From the NCBI RefSeq assembly GCF_900111365.1, contig NZ_FOGZ01000004.1:62001-126000 (forward strand): a stretch of 64,000 bases of DNA, in the 5' to 3' direction. Both the position numbers and the translations under genes were made by a program. This stretch comes from Propionibacterium cyclohexanicum. Lineage in GTDB: Bacteria > Actinomycetota > Actinomycetes > Propionibacteriales > Propionibacteriaceae. Shown one piece after another: positions 45,720 through 56,273 of the stretch. The notes below the pieces were generated by a model, which did not search any database, had not been told where the DNA came from, and was given only the letters and a program-made list of their open reading frames with translations. The stretch's first letter is position 1; every line of letters begins with the position of its first letter.

Positions 45720-46730
45720 TCAAACCGGAGTCTGTGGGGTACGCGTCCGCGCCTTGGCCACCCGGGTGACGAGCACCGCGAGCGCACCGGCCAGGGCATA
45801 GGAGAAGACATTGACCGCGGCACCGCTCCAGCTGCTCTGGCTCACCGTGCGCGTCTGCGCAACCGTGCCGGCCATGATGGCGTAGCAGAAGGTGCTCACA
45901 TTGTTCGCCGCATGGACCGCGATGGAGGCCTCCAGCCCGCCGGTGAGCACCACCATGTACCCGGCCACCAGACCGAAGCCGAGCCGGTCTGCGAACAGCG
46001 GCAGGTTCTGGGTTCCGTGCATCAGCGCGAAGACCAGTGCCGAGACGAGCACCGCTACCCAGGTCCGCCTGCTCACCGCACCCACCGCCTGCTGGAGATA
46101 GCCACGAAAGAGGAATTCCTCGCCGGCCGCCTGGAGCGGGGAGGTGAGCACGACGAGCACGATCCACAGCCACGCATGCTCGGGCGGGGCAAACTGCCAT
46201 TGGGTGCCCATCCGGCCGGCCAGGTAGACACCGTTGAGCACCACGAAACCGATGACGAGGAAAGCCGCCAGGAGCCCCCATCTCATGCCCGGGCGCACCG
46301 AGACGAGCCATCCAGGGGCCATATGGTGCATCCAGTACATGGCCGCCATCGCCACCGGGATCGCCGAAGCCAGCGCCAGATCGACGATGAGCACGCCCTC
46401 GGGCAGCTGGTAGCCGACGACCTGCGGGGAGAAGCTGCCGAAACTGCCCGGTCGCCCCCTGGCCAGCCACGCGACCCACGAGCCGACAGAGACGAGCAGC
46501 TGGCTCACCACCAGATAGCCCAGCAGCACCAACGGGATTCCCGCCAGTGCCCGCGTGCCCGCCTCGGGCAGCGGGCCGGCCAACACATGGGTGTAGTCCA
46601 CGTCCGCGGGCGGACGGCCCGACACTCCACGACGAGTTCCGCGAGGCGAGGGGCCCGGGGCCGCCGGGCGGGACTTCGCGCGATGGCTGAGCCTCGCGGG
46701 GCGCGCAGGCCTCTTGCGGGGAGTGCTCAC
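45720..46730 (-). CDS. CPBP-family intramembrane glutamic endopeptidase (CAAX protease-like)
   Basis: Polytopic membrane protein (336 residues) with the ABI/CPBP protease core. Motif 1 is EEFLFRGYLQQ, motif 2 ALMHGTQN, and motif 3 HAANNVSTF, so all catalytic residues are present. It starts at GTG 46730, which overlaps the stop of the upstream hydrolase by 3 bases; the open frame continues to 47075 only as a shadow. About eight membrane segments. A basic, proline-rich N-terminal tail of 40 residues precedes the first. Substrate unknown; bacterial members are often immunity or maturation proteins, but no bacteriocin gene is near. Confidence 0.85.
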   Translation of the reverse strand: MSTPRKRPARPARLSHRAKSRPAAPGPSPRGTRRGVSGRPPADVDYTHVLAGPLPEAGTRALAGIPLVLLGYLVVSQLLVSVGSWVAWLARGRPGSFGSFSPQVVGYQLPEGVLIVDLALASAIPVAMAAMYWMHHMAPGWLVSVRPGMRWGLLAAFLVIGFVVLNGVYLAGRMGTQWQFAPPEHAWLWIVLVVLTSPLQAAGEEFLFRGYLQQAVGAVSRRTWVAVLVSALVFALMHGTQNLPLFADRLGFGLVAGYMVVLTGGLEASIAVHAANNVSTFCYAIMAGTVAQTRTVSQSSWSGAAVNVFSYALAGALAVLVTRVAKARTRTPQTPV

Positions 46731-47557
46731 CGGGCCTCGTCGAAGCCGAGATCTGCCGCACCGTCGATAACCGGATTGGTCAGGGAACCGATCGATTCGA
46801 TCTCGACACAGACCTGCTGGCCAGGTCGCATCGGCCCCACACCGGCCGGCGTCCCGGTGAGGATCACGTCGCCGGGCAGCAGGGTGGTGAACTCGGAGAC
46901 GAAGCTCACCAGTTCGTCGATCGGATGGATCATCTGCGAGGTGATGCCCTGCTGGCGGACGGTGCCGTCCAGGGTGGTCGTGATGTGCAGCCTCGCCGCC
47001 TCGCCGGGCTCGAGATGGCTGACGATCCAGGGGCCAAGCGGGCAAAAGCTGTCCCAGCCCTTTGCCCGGGTCCATTGACCGTCGCTGCGCTGCAGGTCAC
47101 GGGCCGTCACGTCGTTGGCGACGGTGTAGCCAAAGATCACCTCCGGCACCCGGGAGCGGGGTACCTGGCGGCAGATCCGCCCGATGACCACCGCGAGCTC
47201 GCCCTCGTAGTGGAGTTCATTGGTCTGGACGGGCTTGATGACGGGATCGCCAGGGCCGATCACGCTGGTGTTGGGCTTGAGGAAGACCAGCGGGGTCTGG
47301 GGAACATCATTGCCCAGTTCGCGGGCATGGTCGGCATAGTTGCGACCGATGCCGACGATCTTGCTCCTGGGGATCACCGGGGCGAGCAGCCGGACCTCGT
47401 CGAGGCCGTGCCGCTCGCCGGTGTACTTCACCGCCCCGGCCAGCGGGTCGCCGCTGATCGCGGCGATGGTCTGGGGATGCTCCCCCTCGTCAACGGCCAA
47501 CTCGACGATGCCGAAGCTCGGGTCCTGGCCGTCGAGGCTGTATCGGGCAATGCGCAT
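46727..47557 (-). CDS. Fumarylacetoacetate hydrolase family protein
   Basis: Mg-dependent hydrolase or decarboxylase of the FAH fold (276 residues). Motifs: VGIGRNYADHARELG, the metal ligands in LHYEGELAVVIGR, FGYTVANDVTARDLQ and VILTGTPAGVGPM. Actinobacterial members beside cimA or ilvE are usually annotated as 2-hydroxyhepta-2,4-diene-1,7-dioate isomerase-like; the true substrate is unclear, and oxaloacetate decarboxylation is another known activity of the family. It follows cimA by 48 bp and overlaps the protease gene. Confidence 0.84.
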   Translation of the reverse strand: MRIARYSLDGQDPSFGIVELAVDEGEHPQTIAAISGDPLAGAVKYTGERHGLDEVRLLAPVIPRSKIVGIGRNYADHARELGNDVPQTPLVFLKPNTSVIGPGDPVIKPVQTNELHYEGELAVVIGRICRQVPRSRVPEVIFGYTVANDVTARDLQRSDGQWTRAKGWDSFCPLGPWIVSHLEPGEAARLHITTTLDGTVRQQGITSQMIHPIDELVSFVSEFTTLLPGDVILTGTPAGVGPMRPGQQVCVEIESIGSLTNPVIDGAADLGFDEAR

Positions 47558-47605
47558 GGGGCCAATCTATCCCGGGGTGGGCAGCGGTCCCGGCCCTGCG
47601 CGGGC

Positions 47606-49219
47606 TCACCGGGCGAGGCCGTAGCGCTTCGTCAGACCGAACAGATAGGCCTCGGTCAAGGCCTCCCAGCTTGCCTCGATGACGTTCTCCCCCACCCCGA
47701 CAGTCGTCCAGGTGATCTCCTCGCAGGTGGTGTCGATCTGCACACGTACTGTCGCGTCGGTGCCATGGCCCCGATCGAGAATGCGGACCCGGTAGTCGGT
47801 GAGCTCGAACTGGCGCACCTGGGGATAGACCGGGCTGAGGGCCCGGCTCAGCGCCTGGTCGAGAGCGTTGACCGGACCATTTCCCTCGCCGACGTAGAGC
47901 TGGCGGGTGCCCTTGGCGGCCAGCTTCACGGTGGCCTCGGAAGCAGCCACGCTGTGGTCCGGGTCGTCGGCCGGCATGACTCCCTGTTCGGTGAAGACGC
48001 GCCAGCTGATGACCTCGAACGGCGCATCGTCCCCCGTGCCTGCCATCCGGCGCACGAGCAACTCGAAGCTCGCATCGGCTGCTTCATAGGCGTAGCCGCG
48101 CGCCTCGCGCTGCTTGACCGCATCGGCCACCCGGCCGGCCAGCTCGCGATCCGACAGATCCAGGCCCAGCTGCTCGCCCTTGATCTGGATATTGGCCCGC
48201 CCGGCCATCTCGCTGATGAGCATCCGCATGTCATTGCCCACCGCTGCGGGTTGCACGTGCTGGTACAGGCCGTCGTTCACCTTGAGGGCACTGGCATGCA
48301 GCCCTGCCTTGTGGGCGAAGGCGGACTCACCGACGAAAGGCTGACGAAGCTGGGCCGGCTGGTTGGCGATCTCGGCGACGGTGCGCGACACCTGGGTGAG
48401 CATTCCCAGCTGCTCGGGGGTGACCACCGGCCAGCCGTACTTGAGCTGGACGTCGGCGATGAGCGTCGTGAGATCCATGTTTCCGGTGCGCTCGCCGTAG
48501 CCATTGATGGTGCCCTGCACCTGGCTGGCGCCTGCCTCCAGGGCAGCGAGGCTGTTGGCCACCGCGCAGCCGGAGTCGTTGTGACAGTGCACCCCGAGCT
48601 CGACACCGATCGACGCCGAGGACGAGACGATGTCGCCCATCCAGCTTGGCAGCATGCCGCCATTGGTGTCGCACAGCACGACTGTCTGGGCACCGGCCTC
48701 GGCCGCGTCACGGATCACCTCGAGGGCGTAGGCGGGATTGCTACGGAAACCGTCGAAGTAGTGCTCGGCGTCGACAATGACCTTCTTGCCCTCACCGATC
48801 AGGTACTCAACGGTCTCGGTGACCATCGCGAGGTTCTCGTCGAGGGTGGTGTGCAGGGCCTGGGTGACGTGCATGTCATGGGCCTTGGCGACAACGCAGA
48901 CCCATTCGGTCCCGGCCTCGCACAGCGCCCGCAACTGGGGGTCGTCCCCCGCCCGGCGTCCTGCTCGTCTGGTGGACCCGAAGGCCACCAGACGAGCATT
49001 GCGCAACTCGAGGGATGCCGCGCGGGCGAAGAACTCGGTGTCGACCGGATTGGATCCGGGCCAGCCGCCCTCGATGAAACCGACCCCCAGGGAGTCGACC
49101 AATTCGGCGATCTTCAGCTTGTCGGCCACGGAGAACTGGATGCCCTCCTGCTGGCCGCCATCGCGCAGGGTGGTGTCATAGAGCTGGAGATTCTCCGGGT
49201 GTACCGGGTCCACGGTCAT
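47606..49219 (-). CDS. cimA: (R)-citramalate synthase
   Basis: Condenses pyruvate and acetyl-CoA to citramalate, the first step of threonine-independent isoleucine synthesis. 537 residues from MTVDPVHPENL (ATG 49219, GAGGA upstream). The catalytic TIM barrel has LYDTTLRDGGQQEGI, FIEGGWPGSNP (specific for the TIGR00977 group), the metal site VHCHNDSGCAVAN and NGYGERTGN; the C-terminal 130 residues form the LeuA-type regulatory dimer domain. Residue patterns favour CimA over 2-isopropylmalate synthase. 25 bp after ilvE, so co-expressed with the final transaminase. Confidence 0.92.
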   Translation of the reverse strand: MTVDPVHPENLQLYDTTLRDGGQQEGIQFSVADKLKIAELVDSLGVGFIEGGWPGSNPVDTEFFARAASLELRNARLVAFGSTRRAGRRAGDDPQLRALCEAGTEWVCVVAKAHDMHVTQALHTTLDENLAMVTETVEYLIGEGKKVIVDAEHYFDGFRSNPAYALEVIRDAAEAGAQTVVLCDTNGGMLPSWMGDIVSSSASIGVELGVHCHNDSGCAVANSLAALEAGASQVQGTINGYGERTGNMDLTTLIADVQLKYGWPVVTPEQLGMLTQVSRTVAEIANQPAQLRQPFVGESAFAHKAGLHASALKVNDGLYQHVQPAAVGNDMRMLISEMAGRANIQIKGEQLGLDLSDRELAGRVADAVKQREARGYAYEAADASFELLVRRMAGTGDDAPFEVISWRVFTEQGVMPADDPDHSVAASEATVKLAAKGTRQLYVGEGNGPVNALDQALSRALSPVYPQVRQFELTDYRVRILDRGHGTDATVRVQIDTTCEEITWTTVGVGENVIEASWEALTEAYLFGLTKRYGLAR

Positions 49220-49244
49220 GTTCGGCAGTCCTCGTCGCAGCGGC

Positions 49245-50330
49245 TCAGCAGACCTGCTCGGTCCAGCCATGCGTGTCGGCGATGCGACCGTACTGGATGT
49301 CGATGAGGAGATTGCGCAGGGCAATGGTGCGACCGCCGTCAGCGGGCACGTTCACCTCGTGACGGCCGGACTCATCGGTCAGCGAGCCGATGGGCGTGAT
49401 CACCGCGGCGGTGCCGCACGCGAAGAGCTCGGCGATCGTGCCCTTGGCCAGGCCCTCGTAGACCTCGGCGAGGCTCACCGGGCGCTCCTGCGCCGTGAGC
49501 CCCACCTCGGGTGCCAGGGTGAGCAGGGAGTCGCGGGTGATGCCCGGCAGGATGTTGCCGTTGAGCTCAGGAGTGATGAGTTCGTCGTCCTTGGTGATGA
49601 TCGCGAAGTTCATGCCACCGAGTTCCTCGACCCACGTGTGCTCGGCGTTGTCGACGAACATCACCTGGTTGCAGCCGTGCTGATAGGCGATCTCCTGGGG
49701 CAGCAGGCTGGCGGCATAGTTGCCACCGCACTTGGCCGCCCCCGTGCCGCCGTTCGCGACCCGGCTGTAGTGCGTCTCGACCCAGATGTCGACGGGGGCG
49801 ACCCCGCCCGCGAAATAGGAGCCGACCGGCGAGGTGATGACACAGTAGGTGACGGCCTTGCCCGGCCGCACACCGAGGAAGGACTCGGTGGCCACCGCGA
49901 AGGGGCGAATGTACAGGCTCTGTTCGTGCCCGGAGGGCACCCACCGGGAGTCCACCGCCACGAGCTGGCGCACCGACTCGACGAAGTCGTCCTCGGGCAG
50001 CTGTGGCAGGGCCAACCTCGCGCACGAATTCGCGAAGCGCTGGGCGTTGCTGCGCGGCCGGAACAGCCAGGTCGAGCCGTCGGCGCGGCGATAGGCCTTG
50101 AGGCCCTCGAAGGCCTCCTGGGCGTAGTGATAGACCGATCCGGCAGGATCCATCGAGAACGGCGTGTGGTCTACGATCCGGGCATTCGTCCAGCCGAGTT
50201 CAGAGGTCCAGTCGATGAGCGCCATGTGATCGGAGAAATAGACGCCAAAGCCAGGGTTCTCGTGAATCTTCGCAATCGCGTCATCGGCAAGATAGGACGG
50301 ATTACTCGGTGTGCTGATCGTCAATGCCAT
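49245..50330 (-). CDS. ilvE: Branched-chain amino-acid aminotransferase
   Basis: PLP fold-type IV transaminase for leucine, isoleucine and valine (361 residues). The cofactor lysine is in [30 protein letters not shown] and [10 protein letters not shown] are family segments. It heads the ilvE-cimA-hydrolase-protease operon and diverges from leuB across 118 bp. Typical length for the class II actinobacterial enzyme. Confidence 0.96.
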   Translation of the reverse strand: MALTISTPSNPSYLADDAIAKIHENPGFGVYFSDHMALIDWTSELGWTNARIVDHTPFSMDPAGSVYHYAQEAFEGLKAYRRADGSTWLFRPRSNAQRFANSCARLALPQLPEDDFVESVRQLVAVDSRWVPSGHEQSLYIRPFAVATESFLGVRPGKAVTYCVITSPVGSYFAGGVAPVDIWVETHYSRVANGGTGAAKCGGNYAASLLPQEIAYQHGCNQVMFVDNAEHTWVEELGGMNFAIITKDDELITPELNGNILPGITRDSLLTLAPEVGLTAQERPVSLAEVYEGLAKGTIAELFACGTAAVITPIGSLTDESGRHEVNVPADGGRTIALRNLLIDIQYGRIADTHGWTEQVC

Positions 50331-50448
50331 GCTCGGAGTTTATCCCCTGCCGGGACGCTCGCCCGGTGTCCCATTCATAGTTCGGGCACCGCTCACCGGT
50401 TCTGATCCGCACACCGCAGGGCACAGTGGCGCGGATAGAGTGACCGCC

Positions 50449-51513
50449 ATGGCGCAGACGACCCGAAACCCTTCCCTCGCAGTCATTCCCGGCGACGGCA
50501 TCGGCCCCGAGGTGGTGGGCGAGGCCCTCAAGGTCCTCACGGCCACCGTGGGCGAGAACGCGTTCGACATCACCCACTACGAGCTGGGTGCCCAGCACTG
50601 GCTGGAGACCGGCGAGGTGCTCTCGGACGACACGCTGGCCGAGCTCGCGGGCAAGGACGCCCTGGTGCTCGGGGCGGTGGGGGCGGCGCCCGGATCCACG
50701 ACGATCCCCTCCGGCCTGCTCGAGCGTGGCCTGCTGCTCAAGCTTCGGTTCGCCTTCGACCAGGACGTCAACCTGCGCCCCTCGATCCGCTATCCCGGCG
50801 TGACGAGTCCGCTGTCCCAGGCGGTGCTGGACAAGGGCCCGATCGACTTCGTCGTCGTCCGCGAGGGCACCGAAGGCCTCTATGCCGGCAACGGCGGCAC
50901 GCTGCGCGCCGGCACCCCACAGGAGATCGCCACCGAGGTGAGCGTCAACACGGCGTTCGGCGTGGAGCGGGTGGTGCGCTATGCCTTCGAGCTGGCGACG
51001 CGGCGGCGCAATCGGCTCACCCTCGTGCACAAGCACAATGTGCTGGTCAACGCCGGGGGGCTGTGGCGCCGCATCACCGAGCAGGTCGCCGAGCAGTTCC
51101 CCCAGGTGCACCACGACTACCTGCACGTGGACGCGGCCACGATCAGCCTCGTCACCGATCCCCAACGCTTCGACGTCGTCGTCACCGACAACCTGTTCGG
51201 CGACATCCTCACCGACGAGGCTGCGGCGATCACCGGCGGGATCGGCCTGGCGCCCAGCGCGAACATCAACACCGCGCGGACCTTTCCCTCGATGTTCGAG
51301 CCGGTCCACGGCTCGGCTCCCGACATCGCAGGCAAGGGCATCGCCGATCCCAGTGCCGCGATCTCCTCGATGGCCCTCCTGCTGCGCCATCTCGGACGCG
51401 AGGCCGACGCGGAGCGCATCGAGCGCGCCGTGGCAGCCGACATCGCCGAACGAGGCACTGCCGCCCGCTCGACCTCGCAGATCGGCGAAGCGATCGTCAC
51501 CCGGCTGGGTTGA
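50449..51513 (+). CDS. leuB: 3-isopropylmalate dehydrogenase
   Basis: NAD-dependent oxidative decarboxylase of leucine synthesis (354 residues from [22 protein letters not shown]). Motifs [15 protein letters not shown], the metal-binding [20 protein letters not shown] and [14 protein letters not shown] are complete. Upstream residues of the open frame (to 50311) do not belong. TAGAGT at 50436-50441 could be its -10. It probably also oxidises beta-methylmalate in the citramalate route, as LeuB does elsewhere; that activity is inference. Confidence 0.95.
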   Translation: MAQTTRNPSLAVIPGDGIGPEVVGEALKVLTATVGENAFDITHYELGAQHWLETGEVLSDDTLAELAGKDALVLGAVGAAPGSTTIPSGLLERGLLLKLRFAFDQDVNLRPSIRYPGVTSPLSQAVLDKGPIDFVVVREGTEGLYAGNGGTLRAGTPQEIATEVSVNTAFGVERVVRYAFELATRRRNRLTLVHKHNVLVNAGGLWRRITEQVAEQFPQVHHDYLHVDAATISLVTDPQRFDVVVTDNLFGDILTDEAAAITGGIGLAPSANINTARTFPSMFEPVHGSAPDIAGKGIADPSAAISSMALLLRHLGREADAERIERAVAADIAERGTAARSTSQIGEAIVTRLG

Positions 51514-51576
51514 GCAACCGGCCGGGCCCGACGGCGGGCCGGGTCGGCCCTAAGGCGCGCGCCCAGCTGCCAGCTC

Positions 51577-52014
51577 TCAGGAGACCGCTGAGCCCACCAG
51601 TCCGCGCAGCACCGACTCGACACCGGGGGTCCATTGTGTCAGCGCGAAGCTGGTGGGCCACATGGGGCCGTCGTCGAGATGGGCCACGTCCTGGAAGCCG
51701 AGCGTGCAGTAGCGGCTCTTGAACTTTCCGGCGTCCTGGAAGAAGACGACGACCTTGCCCTGCTCGTTCGCATAGGCCGGCATTCCGTACCACGTCTTCG
51801 GCATGAGCTGGGGTGCCACGCCGGTCACCAGTTCGTGCACTTTGAGGGCGAGCGCCCGGTCGGGCTCGTCCATCTTCTCGATGCGCTCGAGCACGGCCTT
51901 GAGCCCGCTGGCCCGCTTGTCGGTGCTGCGGCCCTGGGCGCGCAGCTCGGCCGCTCGTGACGCCATGGCCTCGCGCTCCTGCGCGCTGAATCCGCCGGCT
52001 GATGTCTCGGTCAT
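51577..52014 (-). CDS. DUF1801/YdhG-like protein
   Basis: 145-residue soluble protein of the DUF1801 (YdhG/YdeI-like) fold: LALKVHELVTGVAPQLMPKT, WYGMPAYANEQGKVVVFFQD and KFKSRYCTLGF are the conserved blocks. Function is unknown; related proteins have been called iron chaperones (frataxin-like) without strong evidence. Charged N-terminal 45 residues resemble a helical leader. It stands alone, convergent with leuB, and faces a 456-bp non-coding region upstream. Confidence 0.78.
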   Translation of the reverse strand: MTETSAGGFSAQEREAMASRAAELRAQGRSTDKRASGLKAVLERIEKMDEPDRALALKVHELVTGVAPQLMPKTWYGMPAYANEQGKVVVFFQDAGKFKSRYCTLGFQDVAHLDDGPMWPTSFALTQWTPGVESVLRGLVGSAVS

Positions 52015-52135
52015 GCGATCCAGTCTGCCCGTTCCTCAAAACGCGCCGACCCGACAACAGACGGGGGAACGGAAAACAGGTTGGGGCATCGTAAACAGGC
52101 GGGGCAGCCACCTTTCGACGAACCGATGCCAGGTG

Positions 52136-52190
52136 CACCGAGAGGAGCCCGGCACACCGAAGGGAAAACAGGTGCACCGAAGGGAAACAG
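52136..52190. repeat. Degenerate ~20-bp tandem repeats upstream of the DUF1801 gene
   Basis: CACCGAAGGGAAAACAGGTG (52155-52174) is followed by CACCGAAGGGAAACAG (52175-52190), with a diverged copy starting CACCGAGAGG at 52136. Related words (GGAAAACAGG, GTAAACAGG) occur a little upstream. The 52015-52470 region holds no gene I can support; it contains these repeats, a large inverted repeat and the ilvC terminator. Confidence 0.65.
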
Positions 52191-52342
52191 CTCAGGAATT
52201 GCATGGCGAATTCGGGGACGTCCGATGCGGACCCGATCATCGCGATAATCGGGCCCGAATCCGGCCCGAACGCGTCGACCTACCAGCGACGCGCACGATT
52301 CTGGCGCGCACAATTCAGACGCACGGGATGCTGGCGCATGCA

Positions 52343-52403
52343 ATCCTGAACTGCGTGATCCTCAATATCACGGTGGGATTTCTGACAGCACGCAGTTCAG
52401 GAT
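52343..52403. repeat. 15-bp perfect inverted repeat with 31-nt loop
   Basis: ATCCTGAACTGCGTG (52343-52357) and CACGCAGTTCAGGAT (52389-52403) are exact complements separated by 31 nt. There is no open frame inside and no flanking target duplication that I can see. It may be a second terminator after ilvC or the remains of a small mobile or REP-like element. Confidence 0.7.
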
Positions 52404-52426
52404 CACCATTGCAGGGTGATCGAATG

Positions 52427-52459
52427 GGGGTGCCTGGGGTGGGGCACCGCAGGCACCCC
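52427..52459 (-). terminator. ilvC terminator hairpin
   Basis: GGGGTGCCTG (52427-52436) pairs exactly with CAGGCACCCC (52450-52459) over a 13-nt loop that can pair further (GGGGTGGGG...). It begins 11 bp after the ilvC stop on the minus strand. There is no T-run, as with other hairpins in this window. Confidence 0.68.
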
Positions 52460-52470
52460 ACCCCAGACGG

Positions 52471-54064
<1,594 letters not shown>

Positions 54065-54068
<4 letters not shown>

Positions 54069-55840
54069 AGCTCCTCCTCGTGCCACTCGGGGGCCATTCC
54101 CCGGGCGATCATGATCTCGTCGTTGCTCGTCCCGGCAGCCACCATGGGCCACACCATGGCGTCCTTCTCGCAGACGAACTCCATGACCACTGGGCGGTCA
54201 TCGATGGCGGCGGCCTGGGCGAGCACCTCGCCCACCTCGTCGAGCGTGCGAGCTCGCAGTCCGACACAACCCATCGCCTCGGCGAGCATCGGGAAATTGG
54301 GCACCACATCGCTGTCCAGGTCGGTCTGCGAGTAGCGGCGGCTGTAGAACAGCGACTGCCACTGCCGCACCATTCCAAGCGTGTTGTTGTTGATGATGGC
54401 GATCTTGATCGGGATGTGGTTCACCGCGCAGGTGGTGAGTTCCTGGTTGGTCATCTGGAAACAGCCATCGCCGTCGATGCCCACGACCACGCTGTCCGGG
54501 CATCCGACCTTGGCTCCCATGGCCGCCGGCACGCAGTAGCCCATCGTTCCCGCGCCGCCCGAGGTGAGCCAGTGTGCCGGGTGCTCCATGGGCAAGAAGT
54601 GCGCCGACCACATCTGGTGCTGCCCCACGCCAGTGACATAGATGGCATCGGGGCCGAAACACTCCCCGATCTTCGAGATCACCTGCTGGGGTGACAGCCG
54701 GCCAGTGCTCGGCTCCTCCCATCCTGCGCGGTAGCGGGCCTTGAGATCCTTGACATAGCGGCGCCACGGCTCGATGTCGGCCAGCTCGCGGTTCCCGAGC
54801 AGCTCGGTGAGTCCGGAGAACACCTTCCGGGCATCCCCGACGATCGGCACGTCGGCGACCCGGTTCTTGCCGATCTCGGCAGGGTCGATGTCGGCGTGCA
54901 CGACAGTGGCACGGGGCGCGAAGCTCTCGAGCTTGCCGGTCACCCGGTCGTCGAAGCGCATGCCCACCGCGATGAGCACGTCGGCGCGCTGGATGGCGCC
55001 GACGGCGGCCACCGTGCCGTGCATGCCCGGCATCCCCAGGTTCAGCTCGTTGCTCGATGGGAACACTCCCCTGGCCATCAAGGTGGTCACGACCGGGATC
55101 GCGCTGAGCTCGACGAAGGCGGCGAGCTCGTCCCAGGCCCGGGACTTGACGACCCCGCCGCCGACCACGAGCACCGGACGTTCTGCTGCGGCGATGACAT
55201 CGGCCGCCTGGCGCAGCTGACGATTGTGCGGGGACACTGTGGGCTTGTAGCCGGGTAGGTCGACCGAATCGGGCCATAGGAAGGGAACTTGCGCGGTGAG
55301 CGCGTCCTTGGCCACGTCCACGAGCACCGGGCCGGGGCGCCCCGTTGACGCAATGTGGAAGGCCCGCTTCACGGCGAGCGGGATGTCCTCGGCCCGCGTG
55401 ACGAGGAAGTTGTGCTTGGTGATGGGGGTCGTGATTCCCCGGATGTCGGCCTCCTGGAAGGCATCGGTGCCGATCGAGGCGGAGTTCACCTGCCCGGTGA
55501 TCGCGACGACGGGGACCGAGTCCATGTAGGCGTCACCGATGGCGGTCACCAGATTCGTGGCGCCTGGCCCCGAGGTGGCGACGCAGACACCGACCTTGCC
55601 CGTGGCCACCGCATATCCCTCGGCTGCATGACCGGCGCCCTGTTCGTGGCGCACGAGGATGTGGCGGATCGGCGAATCGCACAGTGGATCGTAGAGCGGC
55701 AGGATCGCCCCGCCTGGAAGCCCGAACACGACATCGACGCCGCACTTCTCCAGCGATCGCAGGAGCGCTTGGGCGCCAGTCAACATGGGCGCATCCTTGC
55801 GCCGGGCTGTTCCCTCGTTCGGCACGAACGACCTCCTCAT
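54065..55840 (-). CDS. ilvB: Acetolactate synthase large (catalytic) subunit
   Basis: Thiamine-diphosphate enzyme making acetolactate and acetohydroxybutyrate. 591 residues from [11 protein letters not shown] (55840); MLTGAQALL at 55786 is an alternative start with AAGGA upstream and is where family similarity begins. Catalytic glutamate in [14 protein letters not shown], the FAD region, and the ThDP motif [17 protein letters not shown]...NNNTLGM are intact. Preceded by an attenuator (55957-56047). First gene of ilvBNC. Confidence 0.95.
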
Positions 55841-55956
55841 CTGCAGCCGGTGATCTGCACCGGTATGCATCAACCGTGGGTGAAACCCTCGCCCCAGGCC
55901 ACCGCGTGGTCTGGATGCATCGTGTCCGTCAGCTCGAGCTCCCGATTCCGGCCAAC

Positions 55957-55989
55957 AAAAAACCCTCGCTGCCAAGGGGCAGACGAGGG
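55957..55989 (-). terminator. Attenuator terminator in the ilvB leader
   Basis: On the minus strand CCCTCG-T-CTGCC pairs with GGCAG-CGAGGG over a CCTT loop (11 bp, one bulge) and is followed directly by six Ts (55962-55957). It is a textbook intrinsic terminator, and the only T-run hairpin noted in this window. It lies 116 bp before the ilvB start and 26 bp after the leader-peptide stop, the place of an attenuator. Confidence 0.88.
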
Positions 55990-56016
55990 AGCGCTTCGTT
56001 GAATCAACGAAGCGCT
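55990..56016 (-). promoter_or_regulatory. 12-bp hairpin between leader peptide and terminator
   Basis: AGCGCTTCGTTG (55990-56001) and CAACGAAGCGCT (56005-56016) are perfect complements around a 3-nt loop. On the minus strand it begins inside the leader-peptide stop codon and ends at the first base before the terminator stem. A ribosome at the leader stop would disrupt it, so it is the probable sensing or pause element. Confidence 0.75.
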
Positions 56017-56047
56017 AGGCAAGTACCAGAATTCGTCCTGCAAGCAC
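56015..56047 (-). CDS. ilvB operon leader peptide
   Basis: Short open frame too small for ordinary gene calling: from GTG 56047 it reads M-L-A-G-R-I-L-V-L-A and stops at TAG (56017-56015). Four consecutive Ile-Leu-Val-Leu codons stand just before the stop and lead straight into the hairpin and terminator. This is the layout of branched-chain leader peptides known upstream of ilvB in actinobacteria. The exact start is uncertain; the same frame is open further up (VV, then WHTD), and no clear ribosome site is visible. The function as attenuator is strongly suggested by position, not proven. Confidence 0.72.
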   Translation of the reverse strand: MLAGRILVLA

Positions 56048-56095
56048 GACGTCAGTATGCCAGCCCGGGCTCCGCAACGCGACAGGGTGTATCAA

Positions 56096-56123
56096 TTGGT
56101 AAGACCGATCGACCGGATCGCAA
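56096..56123 (-). promoter_or_regulatory. Putative ilvB leader promoter
   Basis: On the minus strand TTGCGA (56123-56118) and TACCAA (56101-56096) are separated by 16 bp, giving an expected start near 56089, about 40 nt before the leader peptide. The hexamers are modest matches and other placements are possible. Confidence 0.35.
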
Positions 56124-56129
56124 GACGCC

Positions 56130-56273
56130 CGCGGCGCGTCGAGCCTATGACTAGGCACAACGCCGGCGGGCGTCGAGCCCATGATCACGCAAGACACCGG
56201 CGGGCGTCGAGCCCATGATCACGCCAGACGCTCTCGAAGCGTCGAGCCAACGATCACGCACAACGCGCAGCAC
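56130..56273. repeat. ~34-bp tandem repeat, four degenerate copies
   Basis: CGTCGAGCC begins units at 56137, 56171, 56205 and 56240 (periods 34, 34, 35). The middle two share CGTCGAGCCCATGATCACGC exactly. The array covers the last codons of the membrane-protein gene (stop 56219) and runs into the region upstream of the ilvB leader. The copies have no unique spacers between them. Confidence 0.8.

Noticed and set aside
46925-49306. 793-codon plus-strand open frame opposite cimA and the FAH-family gene
   Set aside because: Its product has no recognisable domain and is a codon-position mirror of the clear cimA and hydrolase genes; such shadows are expected at this GC content.
50331-50448. T-box or attenuator before leuB or ilvE
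   Set aside because: No T-box sequence, leader peptide or terminator hairpin is visible in this gap.
56130-56273. CRISPR array
   Set aside because: Tandem 34-bp units diverge continuously and have no unique spacers; no cas genes are near.
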